Assembly: GCF_024808665.1 (NCBI RefSeq)
Contig: NZ_JANUBZ010000006.1
Location: 186,001-250,000 of the forward strand
DNA length: 64,000 bases
Origin: Mucilaginibacter empetricola
GTDB taxonomy: Bacteria; Bacteroidota; Bacteroidia; Sphingobacteriales; Sphingobacteriaceae
Direction of reading: 5' to 3'
Part shown: in pieces, positions 54,936 to 64,000 of the stretch
Position numbering within the stretch: the first letter of the stretch is position 1
Layout of the letters: every line of letters begins with the position of its first letter
Notes under the pieces: generated by a model
Seen by the model: only the letters and a program-made list of their open reading frames with translations
Databases searched by the model: none
Told to the model about the DNA's origin: nothing
Translations under genes and position numbers: made by a program

Positions 54936-55481
54936 ATGAGTCGTAATTATAAGTTTCATAATCCAGAAGGTTTATACTTTGTAAGTTTTGCAACCGTATT
55001 TTGGGTAGATGTATTTGTGAGACGGCTGTATTTTGATTGCCTGGTTGAAAATCTGAACCATTGTGTGGAAGAAAAAGGTATGGAGATTTATGCGTGGTGT
55101 ATAATGTCCAGTCATGTTCATTTAGTTTTTAAATCAACCATTCAAAAACCTGACGAATTGATCAGGGACTTCAAATCATATACCTCAAAGAAGCTTATTG
55201 CTTTAATTGCTGATAATACACAGGAAAGCAGAAGAGAATGGCTGTTAAACTCGTTTAAGAAAGCGGCATTAACAAATTCAAATAATGCTAAGAATCAGTT
55301 TTGGCAACAGCATAATAATCCGATTGAATTATGGAGTAATGATGTGATTCAGCAGAAAATTGATTATACTCACAATAACCCGGTAGAAGCTGGCTTTGTT
55401 GAAAGTGATTATGAGTATTTATATAGCAGTGCAAGGGATTATTGCGATATCAAAGGCTTAGTTAAAGTGATTGTGGATTAA
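54936..55481 (+). CDS. REP-associated tyrosine transposase (RAYT, IS200/IS605-like)
   Basis: 181 residues. The HUH motif is SSHVHLVF (about 68-75), and the catalytic Tyr is in IDYTHNNPVEAGFV (about 146-159), typical of RAYT proteins. These single-copy Y1 transposases are thought to spread REP repeats, and the repeats are on both sides here. All key residues are present. Confidence 0.88.
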   Translation: MSRNYKFHNPEGLYFVSFATVFWVDVFVRRLYFDCLVENLNHCVEEKGMEIYAWCIMSSHVHLVFKSTIQKPDELIRDFKSYTSKKLIALIADNTQESRREWLLNSFKKAALTNSNNAKNQFWQQHNNPIELWSNDVIQQKIDYTHNNPVEAGFVESDYEYLYSSARDYCDIKGLVKVIVD

Positions 55482-55647
55482 CAAAGGGTGTTGTTTTATA
55501 TAACGTTTACCTGAATAACTGGTTAGCCTTGCATGCGGGCCACAAGCCAGGGACGCTTGCGGCAGCTAATGATTTTGGTCATAATTAAATATTTGATAAT
55601 AAGTGATTTATGGTTTATATTTACTATATAAACCAAAATTACTAAAC

Positions 55648-56316
55648 ATGAAAATTTCAACCTTCCTTATCGGCTGTTTGCTGATTAGCCCTGCTTTTGT
55701 AAAAGCTCAGAAAATAGAAATTTCTGCATCTGAACCCGATGCAAAAATAATTGTTGACGGTCAGCAGCTTGGTACCGGCACCGCCAAAATAAAAGTACCA
55801 ACAAACTCTTGTGTTGATGTTAAAGTGATAAAGCCAGGCTTTTTGAAATATGAACAAAGTTTCTGCAATAAAAAAGGAATGGCAGAACCTCCTAAAAAGC
55901 AATTTTTTGATATGCAGAAAGATGATGCGGAAGAAGCCTCGCTGAAAACCGATCAGGCTAATGTGGATTTTTCTGTGGAGGTAAACAAAAAACTGGATCC
56001 GAACGATGTTTGGAAACGTGCATATCAGGTGGTGACAGATTATTTTGATGCTATAGAAGTAGCAGACAAAGAAACGTCATATTTGAGAACTGCCTGGAGT
56101 GTACAAACCTTTCAGCAAAACACCATAAGAACCAGACTAATTATTAAACTTGCCAAAAGTGACCCATTGACATACAAAATAAAATTGGTTAGTGAGTATT
56201 CAGGCTATCCGTTAACCAGCGTTAAATCTGATGAACTGTTTCACGAGTGGGATCGCATTTTAAGAAAATATCAGAATGTTATTTCGGATATGAATTCGCG
56301 TTTAGGTAATCAATAG
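55648..56316 (+). CDS. Secreted PEGA-like protein
   Basis: 222 residues from the ATG at 55648; an upstream extension is less likely. Signal peptide ends at VKAQ (about 20). Residues 22-65 (SEPDAKIIVDGQQLGTGTAK and VIKPGFLKYEQSFC) resemble the PEGA surface domain. The remainder (about 90-222) is of unknown type. Periplasmic or surface location. Confidence 0.7.
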   Translation: MKISTFLIGCLLISPAFVKAQKIEISASEPDAKIIVDGQQLGTGTAKIKVPTNSCVDVKVIKPGFLKYEQSFCNKKGMAEPPKKQFFDMQKDDAEEASLKTDQANVDFSVEVNKKLDPNDVWKRAYQVVTDYFDAIEVADKETSYLRTAWSVQTFQQNTIRTRLIIKLAKSDPLTYKIKLVSEYSGYPLTSVKSDELFHEWDRILRKYQNVISDMNSRLGNQ

Positions 56317-56741
56317 CACAGATTCATTTCTTTTAAGCCTGAATGTAAGCTTTTGATATTTTAAGGCTAAATACCCCCTTGCGACAGCGAATGATTGCGG
56401 GTTAAATGACCGTGTTGTTTTATATGGCGTTTTTCTGGAAAGCGGGATAACCTTGCGTGCTGGCCACAAGCCGGGGACGCTTGCGGCAGCGACAGAAAAG
56501 ATTTTGTCGTCTGAAACAGTAATTCCGTAAAAAATCGCATTTTTTGTTTTTTTTGTCTCCGGTTGTTTCATATTTGGTGTAACTATTTGATTTACAATAC
56601 TGACTGTTTCTCTGTCGCAGTGTGTTTCTTTTTGTGTCGTGTTGCTGTGAAACAGTACAACAGCTGCATAGATAGCTCTCTTATCCATAGTTATTAACAA
56701 AAGTTTAATACTATCGGTAAGTGCAGATTTTATTGGGATGG

Positions 56742-56749
56742 TATTTTTG
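56742..56749 (+). promoter_or_regulatory. -7 box (TATTTTTG) before the DUF2062 gene
   Basis: TATTTTTG fits TAnnTTTG, 14 bases before the ATG at 56764, leaving a leader of only about eight bases. An upstream in-frame TTG (56752) is less likely to be the start. Confidence 0.5.
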
Positions 56750-56763
56750 CGTTGCCTAATATC

Positions 56764-57249
56764 ATGCAACCGCTTATAACCCATATCACCAAACAAATTA
56801 AATCCCTGTTTACCAAAAAAACCTGGACAGGTTTGGTGACCCAGGTATACGCTCCCGGTCAGTCTGACGAGCTGAAAGCCTTTTCTGCAGCACTAGGTAT
56901 ATTTATGGGGATAATACCCATATGGGGTTTTCAAACTATTGCGGCTATATTTTTGGCTGTCGCCTTTAAATTAAATAAAGCGTTAGTTGTTATATTTTCG
57001 CAGGTGAGCTTTCCCGCCATTTTTCCTTTAATTATTTGGCTAAGCCTCAAAGTTGGTCAATATTGGGTAGGCGGGAGTGATGCTGATCTATCATTCAAAA
57101 ATATCAACAGCCATTTACTGCAATACGTTTACGGGAGCCTAACACTTGCCATATTTGCAGCCTTGTTAACCGGGGTAATTACCTTTTTGCTGCTCAAAAG
57201 TTTCAGGTTGTTGAAGCTGTACAGGTTGAGGGGATTGGTTGAGGCTTAG
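56764..57249 (+). CDS. DUF2062 family membrane protein
   Basis: 161 residues from the ATG at 56764. Three hydrophobic segments (about 43-65, 73-98, 121-150), with SAALGIFMGIIPIWGFQT and FSQVSFPAIFPLIIW, match DUF2062, often found in glycan-related genes. Function unknown; inner membrane. Confidence 0.82.
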   Translation: MQPLITHITKQIKSLFTKKTWTGLVTQVYAPGQSDELKAFSAALGIFMGIIPIWGFQTIAAIFLAVAFKLNKALVVIFSQVSFPAIFPLIIWLSLKVGQYWVGGSDADLSFKNINSHLLQYVYGSLTLAIFAALLTGVITFLLLKSFRLLKLYRLRGLVEA

Positions 57250-57361
57250 TTCCCCTTTTAATTGTTACAACTTACATTAGTACTATTTTAACATTTCATT
57301 ATATTTGGCGCAGATCCTTTAATGGATATGTACATTTATTAATCATCCGAATCTACAGCTG

Positions 57362-60031
57362 ATGCATCATCTTCGCAATCATCTCTCCAAATTGAGTGTT
57401 TCTTTAAAATTTGCTTTTTTACTGGCCCTTTTATTTACCGGCGTCCAAACACTATCCGCCCAAACTGTTTACGAATTAAATAGCGGCTGGAAATGTGCAC
57501 CCATCAAAATAGTTAGTGACAAAGGTGAAGCTATTTCGGTCGCTAATTATTTGCTTAAGGGTTGGTATCCTGCAATTGTTCCGGGTACGGTGTTGACCTC
57601 GCAAATTGCCAATAAACAAGTGCCTGATCCGTTTTACGGGATGAATAATGAGTTGATCCCCGATATTTATAAAACCGGGAGGGATTATTATACCTATTGG
57701 TTCGTAAAGGATTTTAAAGAATTGCCGGCAACAGGTAGCGGGCAGGTTTACCTGAACTTTAGGGGTGTAAACTATAGCTTTGACGTTTTTTTAAACGGAC
57801 ATAAACTGAATGACAAGCGCCACGAAGGCATGTTTTTACGCGCGAATTATAACATTACCCCATGGCTTGCCAAAAATGGCTATAACCGTTTAGCAGTTAT
57901 TGTTTATCCGGTAGATGTTGTGGGTAACCCTAACGGCGGCCAGGGCGGCGACGGCAACATTGCTCGCAACGTTAGTTTGCAATATACTGCAGGCTGGGAC
58001 TGGATAAAACCAATCCGCGATAGAAATACCGGTATTTGGGATAAAGTAACGATAGAGAAAACGGGTGCGGTGAAAATTATTGATCCGCATGTAATTACCC
58101 TGGTTCCGGGTGCCAGGCAGGTTGAGGCGGCACAGCAGCCTGCTATTATAAAGGTATCCGCCGATTTGGAGAATGCTACTAATAAGCCGGTAACTGGTGT
58201 TTTAAGATATAACCTTGATGGTGTTCAGGTTGCTAAGAAAATTACCCTGAAACCTAATACTACACAAGCTGTTCAATTGGCTGATTATACTTTAAAGAGT
58301 CCTAAATTATGGTGGCCCAATGGTTATGGTCCTCAAAATTTATATAACCTGCAGCTTCAGTTTGTAACTGCTGGGAATCAACTATCCGACAAAAAGAATA
58401 TTGAAGTAGGCGTGCGTGAGCTGACTTCTGAATGGAATGCGCATACCCGCAGCAGGCAAATTAATGTTAACGGCCAAAAGATTTTTATAAAAGGCGGTAA
58501 CTGGATTGTATCAGATGAATTACTGCGTTTTTCGAAGGAACGTTATGATGCCGAAGTACGTTTTCACCAGGATATGAACCTTAACCTGATAAGGGTTTGG
58601 GGCGGCGGTTTAACCGAAAGGCCTGAGTTTTATGAGGCTTGCGATAAATATGGGCTACTGGTATTTCAGGATATGTGGGGATCAGGCGATTGTAATGGCC
58701 GCTGGGTTGATCCAATGAAGCTGGATGATCAGGCTACACGCCGTAAATATCCTGATAATCACCCGCTGTTTTTAGAATCGGTAAAAGACCAGGTAAAAAT
58801 GCTGCGTAACTATGCTTCCTTAGCCATCTGGTGCGGTGGTAATGAAATTACTCCGCCTGATGATATTTTAGCCGCTATACGCGATACCATTATGCCTAAG
58901 CTGGACAATACACGCTGGTTTGTTGAATTTTCTAATTCGACTGCCATGTCGCAGGATTCAACAGGTGTCAATAGTGATGGGCCTTACGGAATACAACCCT
59001 TATCAACTTTTTGGCAGCACAGAACTTATCCGTTTAACTCAGAAGTAGGTTCAGTAGGTATAGGCGATATAGAGTCATTAAAAAGATTTATCCCGGCGGC
59101 TAACCTGGTTATTCCGGAAGAAGAGGATGGTAAAGGCAAGGTGAAGTATGATTCTGTTTGGGAGTACCATACCTATATCGGGTATCACTATACTGATAAT
59201 TATGGCAAACCTAAAGATGTGGCTGATTTTGCAGCTAAAGCGCAGCTGGTAAATTATGATCAGTACCGTGGTTTAATGGAAGGTTTTAGCTCACATATGT
59301 GGGATTGGTATACCGGAGTAATTATCTGGAAAACACAAAACCCTTGGACAGCCATGCGCGGGCAGATGTATGATTATTATCTTGACCCCAATGCCTGCCT
59401 ATACGGTTTACACAGCGGGAGCGAACCGGTACATATTATGTATAATGCCATTGATGGTACAGTGAGTACAGTTAATAACACCTTTAAGGCTAAACAAAAA
59501 ATCACCGTTTCGGTAAAGTTGTTTGATATTAATGGAGCGGAAACGTCATTAGCTAAGATCTATAAAGACTCTGTAACAACAGGCTCGGCAGCTGTCACTA
59601 ATATTCAAAAAGCAGTTGCAGAAGCAAGTAATAGCAAAGGTGTGTTTTTATCATTGCGGTTAATTGATGCTAGCAATAAGATCATTAGCGATAACTTTTA
59701 CTGGTTGCCTGATAATACCGGAAACTATTCGGGCTTGCAGGAAATGAAAGCGGCGCAATTGTCTGTTTCGGTAAAGCAAATTGCAAAAGGGAAAGTAGAA
59801 GTTACGTTGAGCAACAGCAAAAATGCTCCCGTTGCCTTTTTTAACAGACTGTCATTAATTAATCCGGTAACAAAAAAGAGGATACTTCCGGTTTTTTATT
59901 CGGATAACTATGTATCTGTTTTACCCGGTGAAGCGAAAAAGGTAATAATAGATTATAATCTGCCGGTGGCCAATGCAGAGGTAGCTATAAGCGGATGGAA
60001 CCTGCCTGAAAAATGGATAACCATTAAATAG
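57362..60031 (+). CDS. Secreted GH2 family glycoside hydrolase
   Basis: 889 residues. Signal peptide ends at LSAQ (about 34). Sugar-binding (about 40-220) and immunoglobulin-like (about 230-340) domains lead to a TIM barrel with IRVWGGGLTERPEFYEACD; the acid/base is Glu495 in WCGGNE and the nucleophile Glu561 in NSEVG. Resembles exo-beta-D-glucosaminidases and mannosidases of GH2; the exact substrate is open. Periplasmic or surface. Confidence 0.88.
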   Translation: MHHLRNHLSKLSVSLKFAFLLALLFTGVQTLSAQTVYELNSGWKCAPIKIVSDKGEAISVANYLLKGWYPAIVPGTVLTSQIANKQVPDPFYGMNNELIPDIYKTGRDYYTYWFVKDFKELPATGSGQVYLNFRGVNYSFDVFLNGHKLNDKRHEGMFLRANYNITPWLAKNGYNRLAVIVYPVDVVGNPNGGQGGDGNIARNVSLQYTAGWDWIKPIRDRNTGIWDKVTIEKTGAVKIIDPHVITLVPGARQVEAAQQPAIIKVSADLENATNKPVTGVLRYNLDGVQVAKKITLKPNTTQAVQLADYTLKSPKLWWPNGYGPQNLYNLQLQFVTAGNQLSDKKNIEVGVRELTSEWNAHTRSRQINVNGQKIFIKGGNWIVSDELLRFSKERYDAEVRFHQDMNLNLIRVWGGGLTERPEFYEACDKYGLLVFQDMWGSGDCNGRWVDPMKLDDQATRRKYPDNHPLFLESVKDQVKMLRNYASLAIWCGGNEITPPDDILAAIRDTIMPKLDNTRWFVEFSNSTAMSQDSTGVNSDGPYGIQPLSTFWQHRTYPFNSEVGSVGIGDIESLKRFIPAANLVIPEEEDGKGKVKYDSVWEYHTYIGYHYTDNYGKPKDVADFAAKAQLVNYDQYRGLMEGFSSHMWDWYTGVIIWKTQNPWTAMRGQMYDYYLDPNACLYGLHSGSEPVHIMYNAIDGTVSTVNNTFKAKQKITVSVKLFDINGAETSLAKIYKDSVTTGSAAVTNIQKAVAEASNSKGVFLSLRLIDASNKIISDNFYWLPDNTGNYSGLQEMKAAQLSVSVKQIAKGKVEVTLSNSKNAPVAFFNRLSLINPVTKKRILPVFYSDNYVSVLPGEAKKVIIDYNLPVANAEVAISGWNLPEKWITIK

Positions 60032-60047
60032 GCCCCCTCTAAATCTC

Positions 60048-60065
60048 CTCCGCCAGTTGGCGGAG
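60048..60065. terminator. Hairpin after the GH2 gene
   Basis: CTCCGCCA pairs with TGGCGGAG around GT, 17 bases after the GH2 stop, and may serve the convergent RemB-like gene as well. It lacks a long T run, and the surrounding words (CTCCGCCAGTTGGCGGAG) are also common repeats. Confidence 0.6.
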
Positions 60066-60135
60066 AGACTTTTAGCTTCGCCCGCGTTTATTCTTTACGG
60101 CATTCATGAGGGTTTCGCCGTTTAGGCGAGGCTGC

Positions 60136-61749
60136 TTAAAAATCAGTATAAATATTGCGGAATGAGCTGCGTAAGCCGATAGTAAACAGGGTTGTTTTTG
60201 CGTTAAACATGCTGTTTTTTTCGTCTCTGTATAGCGCGCTAAATTCAAGGCGCAGGTTGTATTTTGGGTTTAGCAAATAAGCTACTTTGCCTTGCGCATA
60301 ATAGTAATCTGTAGCTAAGCCCTGACCCAGGTAATTGCCGAATTTATGAACGGCATCATTATAGGAAATGAAAATATTCTGCCCATAATCCAGGCCATCA
60401 ACGTCCAGTCCAAAATAAGCGTAATCTAATTGCCCCTGGAAATCAAATCGTCCTACCGAATAGTTTAATATACCTACCCACTCGCGGAAGTTGGCGCCAA
60501 ACGGATCGGCAAGCGGCTGGTCATCCTGGCTATAATTACTGGTTTGATCAAATGACGAATAAGTATATGGTTTGGCTGAATTGTATTCGGCCAAATAGTT
60601 CAATCCCTGTACATGAAATAAATCCGCACCGCGCACACCTAGCTGAAATCCAAATTTATTGGTGTAAGCGCCGTCACTGCTAAAGAAATCCTGCGCGCGA
60701 AACTCATTTAATGCAAACTGGCCGTAAAGAATGGTTTTGTTAAATATTTTAAATTTTGATGTCAATCCCAATAAATTCTTATCCGGGTCATGTTCGCTGT
60801 TGTTCATAGTTGGCAAAAAGATGAACGGACTAGCCAGGCTGGGATCAAATCCTCGTTTTTGTCCTGTTGAGTCACGTGTTGCCGCCATTACGTTTTGGAA
60901 CAAGCCGACCGAAAATCTTTTACTCACATTCCAGTCTACGTATTGAAAATAACCCCATTTTTTGCGAGTGCTGTTATCGCCTGGTATTTTAGGCGCGTTC
61001 GGATCATCCATAAATGCATACATGGTCATGTATTTAACATTGCCCAGTGTTACGTTGATTTTAAAGAACGGATAGTTGGATGCAAAATCAGACAGCAGCA
61101 TGGAGCGATAGCCATCGCCAATAAACGTTTTATCCTTCCCCAAAGTAAAATTTACGTACTTAATAGGTGTGTATGACAATAGGAACGAAGAGTAAAGCCA
61201 ATTTTTGGTGTTTTGGCCCGGATTCAAGTCTTTCCCTTCACCCGGGATATAATAAGAACTATTTATCAGTTGTGTAATATAGGTGGGAAACTGCGCCTCG
61301 TTTTCATAAATGCTCCCATAAAAGGAGAATTTGTTACCAATGCTGCCACCCATCTGGTAGCCTATGGTAGTATTCCACACTGAGGTATGGCCCGAAAAAT
61401 CACGACCCACACCTACATCCGGCAGGAAATCGCCATATAGGGTATAATTACCGCCTTTAACATCAATCTGATGCTCATTAAACACCTTACGGCCCAGCCA
61501 GGTTGAGCGTTGTTTTACTCCAACATTCATCAGGGAGTCATAGGTCTTTTTTATTAAGCTATCGTCAACGAAATAAGGTTTTATAGCCGTGTGTATGCGG
61601 GTATCGGTGCTGTACAGGTCAGCACTGAATTTTTGATAAAACTGATAAGAATAAGGTTGGTAATCAGACTGTGCCGTAGCCATATTTATGGCTGATATGG
61701 TTATGGCCAATATGATTAAACCTTTTTTATATTTATTGAGCAAATGCAT
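60136..61749 (-). CDS. RemB/Wzi-like outer-membrane protein, copy 2
   Basis: 537 residues from the ATG at 61749, where a signal peptide begins (MHLLNKYKKGLIILAI, ending TAQ); the frame is open to 61806. Wzi-type beta barrel: GKDKTFIGDGYRSMLLSDFA and GVRGADLFHVQGLNYLAEYN are typical. In Flavobacterium, RemB is a gliding motility protein; Wzi-type proteins help attach capsule. It ends in IYTDF, as does its neighbour. Confidence 0.78.
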   Translation of the reverse strand: MHLLNKYKKGLIILAITISAINMATAQSDYQPYSYQFYQKFSADLYSTDTRIHTAIKPYFVDDSLIKKTYDSLMNVGVKQRSTWLGRKVFNEHQIDVKGGNYTLYGDFLPDVGVGRDFSGHTSVWNTTIGYQMGGSIGNKFSFYGSIYENEAQFPTYITQLINSSYYIPGEGKDLNPGQNTKNWLYSSFLLSYTPIKYVNFTLGKDKTFIGDGYRSMLLSDFASNYPFFKINVTLGNVKYMTMYAFMDDPNAPKIPGDNSTRKKWGYFQYVDWNVSKRFSVGLFQNVMAATRDSTGQKRGFDPSLASPFIFLPTMNNSEHDPDKNLLGLTSKFKIFNKTILYGQFALNEFRAQDFFSSDGAYTNKFGFQLGVRGADLFHVQGLNYLAEYNSAKPYTYSSFDQTSNYSQDDQPLADPFGANFREWVGILNYSVGRFDFQGQLDYAYFGLDVDGLDYGQNIFISYNDAVHKFGNYLGQGLATDYYYAQGKVAYLLNPKYNLRLEFSALYRDEKNSMFNAKTTLFTIGLRSSFRNIYTDF

Positions 61750-61806
61750 AATTTCAGTTAGAAGTTGTTTTTGTTTTGTTTGACCCATTAATTGCAGTCT
61801 GTTCAA

Positions 61807-63423
61807 TTAAAAATCTGTATAAAGATCCCTGAAGGTGCTTCGCAATCCAAAGGTTACCCAGGTTGTTTTGCTGCTGGTTATACTGCTTGTTTCATCGCGA
61901 TATACCAATCCCAGTTCAAATCTTAAATTATATTTCGGGTTGATTAAATAAGCAACTTTACCTTCAGCGTATTTAAAACTGGTATTTGTGCCTTGGCCAA
62001 TTACTGTTCCCGGTGTAATAACTGCAGGTATTAATATGTCGCTTCCGTAATTTACATTGTCATAATTTACACCCAGTTTGGCATAATTCAATTCGCCCTG
62101 AAAATCAAACTTGCCAATAGAGTAATTTAAAAGGCCCACTATTTCTTTAAAATCGGCACCAAACGGATCGCCAAGTGGTTCGTTATATTGGGTATAATTT
62201 ACTAGTGGATATTGATGCGAATAGGTATAAGGCTTAACCGTATTATATTCAACCAGGTAATTCAGCGCGTGCACTTTAAACAAATCGGCACCACGGAAGC
62301 CTAACTGGTAGCCGTATTCTGTGCCGGTGTTAGCCGGAGCAGATTGTTGGTCAAACAATAGTTGCCCATACAGGGTGGTTTTGTTTAACACCTTGTATTT
62401 GCCGTTAAAGCCGAATAAAGTGTGATCGGGTATTTGGGTCGATGGTGCCAGGGCTTTTGAAAAAAATATCGGGTTAATAAAATTAACATCAAAAGGGTGA
62501 TTGGTGCCGTCGTCGTCCGATTCGGCAGCAATTATGGCATTAAAAAAGCCCAGCGATGCCCTGTTGCTTATTGTCCAGTCGATATAATGGAAGGCAGCCC
62601 ATTTTTTTCTGTATGGTGCATGCTGATCTGGGAATGTAGTTGCCGTTTGATCCTGTAATAGCGACCACATGGCCATGTATTGTACCTTTTTACCCAGATT
62701 AAAGGTTATCCGGAATAAAGGGTAATTGGCAGAAAAATCTGATAATAATAAAGAACGATATCCATCGCCGATGAAGGTTTTATCAACCCCCATCACCAGG
62801 CTGATTGATTTTGTGGGATTATAGCCAATCAGGCCTGTGGCATATGACCAGTCTGGTGTTCCTAACGTAAACTCAAGCGCCTGGCCCGGCACCATGCCTG
62901 TGGTGTGGATATAATCGGTCAAATATTCAGGGAAAGTACCCTGATTTTCATAAGCGCTGGTATAAAAAAAGAATTTTGTTCCGATAGTACCACCTACCTG
63001 AAAACCACGTGTGTTCAGGTAAGTACTCTTTTTGCCGCTCAGATCTTTTCCGATCAACAAATCGGGCAGATAATCGGCATAAAAAGTGAATTCCTTATTA
63101 CGATCATCGAAACCATGTTCGTTAAATAACTTACGGCTCAACCAGCTTTTACGGCTGCTATCAACTCCTAAATTCATCAACGAATCATATGTGGTTCTTA
63201 GTGCATTAGCGTCGCTTATAAGGTAAGGCTTAACGGCGGTATGTAAGTTGGTATTATCGAAGTAAAGCTGATCATTCAGTTTCTGGTAAAACTGATAAGA
63301 ATAGGGCTGGTAAATAACTTGAGCATAGGTTAGCTTACAGCAGAAAGTTAAAATTACTCCAATAGCGAAGAATTTTATCGCCCAATTTTTAATTACCATA
63401 GGGAAAAGTACAGGTTGTTTCAA
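61807..63423 (-). CDS. RemB/Wzi-like outer-membrane protein, copy 1
   Basis: 538 residues. Signal peptide ends at TYAQ (about 35; an ATG at residue 9 is also possible). Highly similar over its whole length to the next gene (VDKTFIGDGYRSLLLSDFSA; GFRGADLFKVHALNYLVEYN; ending YTDF). A recent tandem duplication. Both are on the minus strand; this gene comes first, so they form an operon. Surface location. Confidence 0.78.
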   Translation of the reverse strand: MKQPVLFPMVIKNWAIKFFAIGVILTFCCKLTYAQVIYQPYSYQFYQKLNDQLYFDNTNLHTAVKPYLISDANALRTTYDSLMNLGVDSSRKSWLSRKLFNEHGFDDRNKEFTFYADYLPDLLIGKDLSGKKSTYLNTRGFQVGGTIGTKFFFYTSAYENQGTFPEYLTDYIHTTGMVPGQALEFTLGTPDWSYATGLIGYNPTKSISLVMGVDKTFIGDGYRSLLLSDFSANYPLFRITFNLGKKVQYMAMWSLLQDQTATTFPDQHAPYRKKWAAFHYIDWTISNRASLGFFNAIIAAESDDDGTNHPFDVNFINPIFFSKALAPSTQIPDHTLFGFNGKYKVLNKTTLYGQLLFDQQSAPANTGTEYGYQLGFRGADLFKVHALNYLVEYNTVKPYTYSHQYPLVNYTQYNEPLGDPFGADFKEIVGLLNYSIGKFDFQGELNYAKLGVNYDNVNYGSDILIPAVITPGTVIGQGTNTSFKYAEGKVAYLINPKYNLRFELGLVYRDETSSITSSKTTWVTFGLRSTFRDLYTDF

Positions 63424-63628
63424 ATATTATTAATTACTACGATAATGGTGTCAGCATAGTTGCCGGTTTTAAAAGATAGCAGCAGATCCGGTAGAGCTAA
63501 ATCACATACTCATTTAATATTTGATAAATCTAAAAATAATTTGGCTTGGATGGGTTGATAAGGGACGAAAAAAACCAAATATTAAGAATAATGACAGCAA
63601 ATAGTACTTTTTCGGGCGGTTAATTCAT

Positions 63629-64000
63629 TCAGGCGTTTCCCTGGGCATATGGCTTGCACCTGCCAAGCCAGCTGCTTAACCATTGTTTATCGGCCGGCGT
63701 TAGGCTTACCCGCTGGTAATAATTGGCAACCCTGATGCCGTTAAATGCGGTAACAAAAAGGCTGGGTGTCTGTTTATTTATACCGGCGATAGTTAAAGAG
63801 CCTACCTGCCCATCAACACCTACAGCGCCTGGAGTAACTGTATTGCAGGCAATTTGGGCAGCTTTTGAGGCGCTGATGATACAAGGATTTACCGAGCAAT
63901 CAAACAGTGCATTTGCAACTTGCTGATCGTTTACGGTATCCAATTGCAAAGTGTCCCAATAGTTTGTTTTATAAAAACTTTGTACGTCGGTTTGCAAATC
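63629..64000 (-). CDS. GH108-like muramidase, C-terminal part (start outside window)
   Basis: The last 124 codons or so, open to the window edge. YKTNYWDTLQLDTVNDQQVA, ALFDCSVNPCIISASKAAQI and GVDGQVGSLTIAGINK match the ZliS/GH108 lysozyme family with its peptidoglycan-binding part. The catalytic Glu is expected in the missing N-terminal half. The ATG inside the window (63997) is not the real start. It would cut peptidoglycan. Confidence 0.75.
   Translation of the reverse strand, partial: DLQTDVQSFYKTNYWDTLQLDTVNDQQVANALFDCSVNPCIISASKAAQIACNTVTPGAVGVDGQVGSLTIAGINKQTPSLFVTAFNGIRVANYYQRVSLTPADKQWLSSWLGRCKPYAQGNA

Larger units (their letters stand above)
54864..56495. repeat. Three REP-like repeats flanking the RAYT gene
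   Basis: Copies at 54864-54910, 55527-55573 and 56451-56495 share GGCCACAAGCC(G/A)GGGACG then CTTGCGGCAGC. The word forms a CAAGC/GCTTG stem. Copies 2 and 3 also share about 40 bases upstream (GTGTTGTTTTATAT...). A partial copy is at about 56383. Confidence 0.82.

Noticed and set aside
56302..56796. 164-codon minus ORF as gene
   Set aside because: It runs antisense through REP-like repeats and the DUF2062 promoter; composition is not protein-like.
1..64000. CRISPR array
   Set aside because: Repeats present are irregular palindromes or simple words, not regular spaced direct repeats.

Overview
The window looks like chromosomal DNA of a Bacteroidota bacterium of the Sphingobacteriaceae type (Mucilaginibacter- or Pedobacter-like). 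The reasons are the TAnnTTTG promoter boxes, a SusC-style TonB receptor with a carboxypeptidase-like N-terminal domain, paired DUF6443/Rhs proteins, RemB-like gliding/capsule proteins, and many short palindromic intergenic repeats. The genus is an inference.

Left chromosomal part (1-20041): an MBL-fold hydrolase (cut by the window edge), YbaB, a serine-hydrolase lipoprotein, a TPR protein, two small secreted/membrane proteins, FumC, a lipoprotein with an S1/P1 nuclease, a low-molecular-weight phosphatase, a small membrane protein/sulfotransferase/arylsulfotransferase-like operon, a GNAT acetyltransferase, HisS, a TonB receptor with a small Cys/His protein, a secreted cyclophilin, exonuclease III, and the first 351 codons of comM (yifB). 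The intergenic spaces carry palindromic and MITE-like repeats, including two inverted copies of a unit of about 200 bp.

Mobile element (20042-53294, about 33.25 kb): comM is split after its Asn-Pro codons, and its remaining 161 codons resume at 53295. A large serine recombinase sits at the left end. Both junctions share only the dinucleotide TG, and joining the outer ends restores a 512-residue ComM. Joining the inner ends gives an attP with near-symmetric arms. In that joined circle the recombinase frame runs without a stop into the double-HTH protein at the right end, so integration splits a potential 646-residue recombinase-HTH protein. The element also has two tyrosine recombinases, one beside a 3' half of a tRNA-Lys gene that looks like an unused second attP. 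It carries two related VirD4/HerA-type ATPases, an ArdC-like protein, a RuvC-like protein, a UPF0489 protein, a transposase, an XRE regulator, a lipoprotein cluster, a two-gene Rhs system with a toxin-like tip and putative immunity gene, and an acyltransferase. No relaxase or VirB4 was recognised, so it is probably mobilizable or a defence/cargo island rather than a self-transmissible element.

The best candidate for an undescribed system is the pair at 31404-32985: a 61-residue single-pass membrane protein and an overlapping soluble TPR protein. Both carry the same unusual motif, N-N-x-V-x-x-G-[DN]-I-[VI]-G-G-[DN]. Next to it, at about 33110-33530, is a run of at least four strong stem-loops with no gene.

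Right chromosomal part (53295-64000): the end of comM, an orphan Rhs-tip-like gene with a putative immunity gene, a REP-associated transposase with three REP-like repeats, a PEGA-like secreted protein, a DUF2062 membrane protein, a secreted GH2 glycosidase, two tandem RemB/Wzi-like outer-membrane proteins, and the end of a GH108-like muramidase.
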